Source of the DNA: JBJXGE01 sp046154185
GTDB taxonomy: Bacteria > Planctomycetota > UBA8108 > UBA1146 > JAJFFE01
Direction: 5' to 3'
Assembly: GCA_046154185.1 (NCBI GenBank)
Contig: JBJXGE010000048.1
Coordinates: forward strand, 1 to 26,844
DNA: 26,844 bases
The first letter of the stretch is position 1. Every line of letters begins with the position of its first letter. Below the pieces are notes generated by a model. The model saw only the letters and a list, made by a program, of their open reading frames with translations, had not been told where the DNA came from and ran no database searches. The position numbers were made by a program, and so were the translations under genes. Positions 22,976 to 26,844 of the stretch are shown in pieces.

Positions 22976-23689
22976 ATGCGACTTACAGCGCACCAGCCCA
23001 ACTACTTGCCGTATCCCGGCTTTTTTCAAAAGATCGCCGCTGCCGACGCGTTTCTCGTGGTCGACACGACGCAATTCGTCAAGCGCGGACCGTTCGGCTG
23101 GATCCATCGCAATCGCATTCGAACTCCGAACGGCCCAATCTGGCTCAGCCTTCCGGTGCTACACAAAGGAAAGTTCGAGCAGACGATCTCGGCGGCGGAA
23201 CTCAACCCACGCGTCGACTGGGCGCAGAAGCACTGGCGTAGCATCGAATGGAACTACCGCAAAACGCCTCACTGGGAGCGCTACGCACCGAGTCTGCGCG
23301 AGATCTACCGCCAACCGTGGACTCGCGTCGCGCCGCTCAATACCGAGTTGATTCGCTGGTTTCTCACTCAGCTCGAGCTTTCGCCTCAGTTCCACGTCGC
23401 GAGCGAGCTGTCCGCACTCGGCAAGTCGACCGAGTACATTCTGTCGTTCTGTAAGGAACTCGGCGCCACGACGTTTCTCTCCGGCGTGCACGGTCGCGAC
23501 TACTTGGAAGTCGAGCGCTTCGCCGCCGAAGGCATCGAGCTGCTCTTTCAACAGTACGATCCACCGAGCTATCAAACGCCTGGCCACGCACCCATCGCCG
23601 AACATCTGACAATGCTCGACATGTTGTTTTGGTGCGGCGACGACGCGGTGACTTGGGCGCACAACGTTCCGGAAGCGGTCTCTGCGTGA
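22976..23689 (+). CDS. WbqC-family protein
   Basis: The 237-residue protein opens with the WbqC hallmark A-H-Q-P-N-Y-L-P-Y-P-G-F-F-Q-K-I, followed by DTTQFVKRG, W-I-H-R-N-R-I and the ST-rich K-S-T-E-Y-I-L block. WbqC-like proteins occur in O-antigen and glycan loci; their exact reaction is not settled, though aminotransferase-linked or acyl/amide-forming roles have been suggested. The ATG at 22976 matches the family's usual start; an in-frame ATG at 22919 is possible and would add 19 residues without similarity. The stop overlaps the next gene's GTG, so the pair is translationally coupled and probably works on one glycan pathway. Confidence 0.88.
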   Translation: MRLTAHQPNYLPYPGFFQKIAAADAFLVVDTTQFVKRGPFGWIHRNRIRTPNGPIWLSLPVLHKGKFEQTISAAELNPRVDWAQKHWRSIEWNYRKTPHWERYAPSLREIYRQPWTRVAPLNTELIRWFLTQLELSPQFHVASELSALGKSTEYILSFCKELGATTFLSGVHGRDYLEVERFAAEGIELLFQQYDPPSYQTPGHAPIAEHLTMLDMLFWCGDDAVTWAHNVPEAVSA

Positions 23690-24834
23690 GCTCGATCCTC
23701 AACTACCCCCACGTCGGAATTTTCATCTTGGCCTGGTTTGTCGCCGACCTCGTAGTGCCGGCGCTAATCGCAATTGCCCACCGCTTGCAGGTGCTCGACC
23801 GACCCGGCGGTCACAAGGGGCAAGCGCGCCCGGTGCCTTTTTTTGGCGGAATCGGCGTGCTGATAGCGTTCGCGGTCGCCGTCTCGTCGACCTTGCGGTT
23901 CGAGTCGCTCGCGAACTTCTTGCCGCTCGCGTCGATGCTGGGCGGCGCGTGGGTCGTGTTGACGCTGGGGCTGATCGATGACTACCGCCCCATCAACGCC
24001 CTATTCAAGCTTGGCGTGCTGTTCGCGACGACTGTTGTGCTTTCGCTGTTTGGCGTGCACCTACAGCTCTTTCCGCACGTGTGGCAGAACTTGCCAAACG
24101 TGCTGATCACGTTGTTCTGGATCGTCGGCGTCACGAGCGCGCTCAACAGCATCGACAACACCGACGGAGTCGCCGCCGGGCTCACGGCCATCGCCGGCGT
24201 TTTTATCTTCTTGATCGCCTGGGGCTCGTCGGCGGCCGACGCGCAGCCGTGGCTGTCATACCTCGCTGTCGGACTGGTCGGCTCGTGCCTCGGGTTCTTG
24301 CGCTACAACTTCAATCCAGCCCGGATCTATTTGGGCGATAACGGCTCGTTCCTGCTCGGCTATTTGTTGGCTGTCATGCTGGTCTTCGCGCGCTATTCCG
24401 AGAACATGCTGCAGGTCGTGCTGATTCCGGGCCTGATCATGGCAGTGCCGATCTTCGATATCGTGCTCACAACCTACTTACGCATCCGCAGCGGCGATGT
24501 GTCCACGATCAAGGGTGCGATCCTCCATTGCGCGCGCGACCACGTCGCGCATTTGTTGATGGGGCTGGGACTCACCAAGACGCAAACGACGTTGACGATT
24601 TACGGGCTCGGGATTCTCGGCGGCTCGGCGGCGCTCCTGGTGCGCGCTTCGCCGAATCCCGTCTTGAATCTCGTAGTCGCTGGCACGTACTTCGGATTCT
24701 TGGCGGCGCTCGGCGGCGTACTCGCGCGTGCGCGGCCGCTCGTGGTGGGAGACGCGCCGATCGTGCCGAGCGAGCTCACGGAAACTGATCGCGCTGTGCG
24801 AGCGAGCCGCCGGCCGGAACGCGCGGCGACGTAA
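23686..24834 (+). CDS. Polyprenyl-phosphate sugar-1-phosphate transferase (WecA/TagO/MraY-like)
   Basis: This 382-residue protein has about ten membrane helices. It would transfer a sugar-1-phosphate from a UDP-sugar to undecaprenyl phosphate, the first committed step of a lipid-linked glycan. Motifs are DRPGGHKGQARPVPFFGG (residues 38-55), GLIDDY with D98/D99, NTDGVAAG (158-165) and IYLGDNGS. The last polar loop reads C-A-R-D-H-V-A-H-L-L where WecA/TagO proteins usually have D-x-x-H-x-H-H-R-L, so two of the expected histidines are kept and the final one is altered. Translation starts at GTG 23686, overlapping the wbqC-like stop as GTGA. Substrate specificity is unknown. The gene converges with dxs with only 18 bp between them and no hairpin there. 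Confidence 0.91.
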   Translation: MSSILNYPHVGIFILAWFVADLVVPALIAIAHRLQVLDRPGGHKGQARPVPFFGGIGVLIAFAVAVSSTLRFESLANFLPLASMLGGAWVVLTLGLIDDYRPINALFKLGVLFATTVVLSLFGVHLQLFPHVWQNLPNVLITLFWIVGVTSALNSIDNTDGVAAGLTAIAGVFIFLIAWGSSAADAQPWLSYLAVGLVGSCLGFLRYNFNPARIYLGDNGSFLLGYLLAVMLVFARYSENMLQVVLIPGLIMAVPIFDIVLTTYLRIRSGDVSTIKGAILHCARDHVAHLLMGLGLTKTQTTLTIYGLGILGGSAALLVRASPNPVLNLVVAGTYFGFLAALGGVLARARPLVVGDAPIVPSELTETDRAVRASRRPERAAT

Positions 24835-24852
24835 ATCGCGAGGAAGCTACGA

Positions 24853-26793
24853 CTATCTGTTTGCCGGCGCCCGACTGGCCGCCGACCGACCGCGCAACGC
24901 CACGATACGATGCGCCACTCCGGCGGCATCAAGGCCGAGTTCCTTCAAAAGCAACTCGCGACTCCCGAAGGACACGAAGCGATCGGGCACTCCCATGAGC
25001 TCGATGTGCGCGAAGCGCAATCGTTCGGCAGCGACGTGCTCCAAGACCGCGCTGCCAAAACCGCCGTGAACAACGTGCTCCTCGATCGTGAGCAACACGC
25101 GCTCTGGATCGGCGAGTTGGCGCAATAACGCCGCGTCGAGCGGTTTGGCAAATCTCATATTCACGACTCCGACTTCGATGCCTTGTTGCTCGCGCAAGCG
25201 GCGCTCGGCTTCGAGCGCAATCTCCACCATTGAGCCATAGGCGAGAATCGTCAGCGGTTGCGGCGCACGCAAGACCTCGGCCTTACCCCACTCGACCGGC
25301 GCGCGCGCGCCGCTGCGCGCAAGGGTCGGCACCGGCGCTTTGGTGTAGCGGATCGCGCTCGCCGCGTCGAGATCGACGGCAATCCTCAACATCTCCCGCA
25401 GCTCATCGGCGTCCGCCGGCGCTGCGAGGCTCACGTTCGGCACGACGCGCATGTATGCGATGTCGAAGACTCCATGATGCGTCGGTCCGTCTTCGACGAG
25501 CCCGGCGCGATCGAGCGCGAACACGACTCGATTGCGCTGCAGACAAACATCATGAATGACCTGATCGTAGCCCCGCTGCAGAAACGTCGAGTAGACGGCG
25601 AACACCGGTTTGAGTCCGCCGAGCGCAAGTCCGGATGCGTAACAGGTGCCGTGTTGCTCGGCGATGCCGACATCGTAGTAGCGCTCCGGAAAGCGCTTTT
25701 GAAACGCCGAAAGCCCGGTACCGCCAGGCATCGCGGCGGTGATTCCGACGACGCGCGGATCGTGTTCGCCAAGTTCCACCATGACGTCGCGAAACACGTC
25801 GCCGAACGTGGTCCCGCTCGCCGCCGCGACCGCTTTCACGGTCGGCGGTTCGGTCGCGACCGAGCCGGACAAAAAACCCTTCGAGGCGTGGTACTTGATG
25901 GGATCGTTTTGCGCCGGCGCGAATCCAAATCCCTTGTCGCTGAGCACATGCAGGAGCACCGGGCCCGACATCGAGCGCAAGCGCGAGAGAGTCGCAATCA
26001 GCTCCGGCAAGTCGTGGCCATTGACGGGCCCAAAGTACTTAAAGCCGAGATCCTCAAACACCTGACCTGGCACGAGCGCTTGATGCATGACGCCATGAAG
26101 GTGCTCGAGCGCGTCCTCTATCGGTTTTCCGACGATTGGAATGCGCGGCAGAACGACTTGCACGTCGCGCTTGAGCTCGCGATAGAAAGCGCCCGAACGG
26201 ATGCGGTTGAGGTAGCGCGACATACCGCCGACGGACTTGTCGATCGACATGCGGTTGTCGTTGAGTATCACGAGCAAATCGTGCTGAAGATCGCCCGCGT
26301 GATTCATCGCCTCGAACGGCATGCCGGCGGCGATGGAGGCGTCACCGATCACGGCGACGGTGCGGGTCTTGCGGCCGAGGTGATGCTCCGCCACGGCGAT
26401 GCCGAGCGCCGCGGAAATACTCGTCCCGGCGTGCCCCGCGTCGAAGAGGTCGTACGGCGATTCATCTTTGCTGGCGAAGCCGCAGCAACCCTGATACTGA
26501 CGCAATCGACCAAACAGCTCATTGCGACCGGTGATGATCTTGTGGCAATAAGTCTGGTGACTCACATCCCAGACAATCCGGTCGCTCAAGAAATCGAAGA
26601 CAGTATGCAACGCGAGAGTCAGCTCGACGACACCGAGGTTGGAGGCAAGATGGCCGCCCGTGAGATTGACGACTTCCATCAATCGTTCACGAATCTCTGC
26701 GGCGAGGCGCTGATGTTCTTCGGCGCTCAGCTCGCGTAGCCGGTCCGGAGAACTGATGCGAGAGAGCAGAGTTTCGCGCATCTGGCCTTTCAT
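24853..26793 (-). CDS. dxs: 1-deoxy-D-xylulose-5-phosphate synthase
   Basis: This 646-residue thiamine diphosphate enzyme condenses pyruvate and glyceraldehyde-3-phosphate, the entry step of the MEP isoprenoid pathway. The N-terminal half has GGHLASNLGVVELT, DVSHQTYCHKIITGR and the ThDP-Mg motif from GDASIAAG (residues 150-157) to L-N-D-N. The C-terminal half has DVGIAEQHG, with the catalytic glutamate. The motif has G-D-A where G-D-G is usual, a known type of variation. Length is typical (about 620-640). The start is ATG 26793; an ATG at 26781 with AAAGG 4 nt upstream is a plausible alternative. Pathway products feed the polyprenyl carrier used by the neighbouring transferase, but cotranscription is not implied since they converge. 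Confidence 0.96.
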   Translation of the reverse strand: MKGQMRETLLSRISSPDRLRELSAEEHQRLAAEIRERLMEVVNLTGGHLASNLGVVELTLALHTVFDFLSDRIVWDVSHQTYCHKIITGRNELFGRLRQYQGCCGFASKDESPYDLFDAGHAGTSISAALGIAVAEHHLGRKTRTVAVIGDASIAAGMPFEAMNHAGDLQHDLLVILNDNRMSIDKSVGGMSRYLNRIRSGAFYRELKRDVQVVLPRIPIVGKPIEDALEHLHGVMHQALVPGQVFEDLGFKYFGPVNGHDLPELIATLSRLRSMSGPVLLHVLSDKGFGFAPAQNDPIKYHASKGFLSGSVATEPPTVKAVAAASGTTFGDVFRDVMVELGEHDPRVVGITAAMPGGTGLSAFQKRFPERYYDVGIAEQHGTCYASGLALGGLKPVFAVYSTFLQRGYDQVIHDVCLQRNRVVFALDRAGLVEDGPTHHGVFDIAYMRVVPNVSLAAPADADELREMLRIAVDLDAASAIRYTKAPVPTLARSGARAPVEWGKAEVLRAPQPLTILAYGSMVEIALEAERRLREQQGIEVGVVNMRFAKPLDAALLRQLADPERVLLTIEEHVVHGGFGSAVLEHVAAERLRFAHIELMGVPDRFVSFGSRELLLKELGLDAAGVAHRIVALRGRSAASRAPANR

Positions 26794-26801
26794 ATTTTCT
26801 T

Positions 26802-26824
26802 AGGGGTGTTGCTCCAACACCCCT
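26802..26824. other. Perfect stem-loop at the contig end
   Basis: AGGGGTGTTG (26802-26811) pairs with CAACACCCCT (26815-26824) around CTC, giving 10 bp. It lies 9 bp outside the dxs start and directly before the terminal G run. It could be the terminator of an upstream gene, with its downstream T-tract lost, or a stem that disturbed sequencing. Confidence 0.55.
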
Positions 26825-26825
26825 C

Positions 26826-26844
26826 GGGGGGGGGGGGGGGGGGG
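26826..26844. other. Terminal homopolymer of 19 G, likely sequencing artefact
   Basis: The window ends in an uninterrupted G run right after a strong hairpin. Two-colour sequencing reports missing signal as G, and such runs at contig ends are a known assembly artefact. It should not be read as genomic sequence. Confidence 0.85.

Noticed and set aside
25258..26739. 493-codon open frame antisense to dxs
   Set aside because: Shadow of a long high-GC gene; dxs on the other strand has all family motifs.

Overview
This is a high-GC, gene-dense bacterial chromosome fragment, apparently the end of an assembled contig: it finishes in a pure G run just outside dxs. A dTDP-rhamnose operon, a Wzy/ligase-like membrane protein, a polyprenyl-phosphate sugar-1-phosphate transferase, a flagellar rod-type protein and a full Ccm (System I) cytochrome c maturation operon point to a Gram-negative envelope and c-type-cytochrome respiration. 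Long antisense open frames are common, as expected from biased third-position GC. I cannot fix the phylum. The CXXXY-type CcmE argues against a typical alpha-, beta- or gammaproteobacterium and fits a delta-proteobacterial-like, planctomycete-like or candidate-phylum lineage.

Layout. 1-3067 (minus): metallo-beta-lactamase-fold hydrolase, rmlB, rmlA and the first codons of rmlC (cut by the window edge). 3068-3316: intergenic region with a 14-bp tandem repeat just upstream of a candidate promoter for trxA (plus). 3712-11542 (minus): a tightly packed ccm operon in the order ccmE-ccmF-ccmH-ccmI-like-unknown exported protein-ccmA-ccmB-ccmC-ccmD. 11718-13460 (plus): a 33-residue membrane peptide, a Gph-like HAD phosphatase and an exported beta-rich protein, each start overlapping the preceding stop. 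13468-16468 (minus): rpsO-pnp with a structured rpsO leader, a triplet-repeat hairpin between the genes and a strong intrinsic terminator. 16531-18933 (minus): PIG-L deacetylase, manC and ruvX. 19118-20620 (plus): O-antigen ligase/polymerase-like protein. 20647-21911 (minus): dtd and a J-domain protein. 22124-24834 (plus): orphan FlgG/FlgF-family rod protein, WbqC-family protein and a WecA/TagO-like transferase. 24853-26793 (minus): dxs.

How the genes work together. RmlA/RmlB/RmlC make activated rhamnose and ManC makes GDP-mannose. The PIG-L enzyme, WbqC protein, WecA-like enzyme and Wzy/ligase-like protein would start, modify and join surface glycans. Dxs feeds the isoprenoid pathway that supplies the polyprenyl carrier. 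The ccm genes export and attach heme to cytochromes. rpsO-pnp, dtd, ruvX and the J protein are housekeeping genes.

Most unusual content. The ccm operon combines a CXXXY CcmE with a CcmH whose cysteines do not follow LRCxxCQ, a short CcmI without its TPR half, and an extra signal-peptide-bearing, membrane-anchored beta-rich protein that I cannot match to any canonical Ccm component. The second point of interest is the rpsO leader: a 10-bp inverted repeat would sequester the rpsO ribosome binding site and could close a three-way junction. No intergenic stretch exceeds 300 bases, and I saw no tRNA, rRNA, CRISPR array, insertion sequence or prophage.
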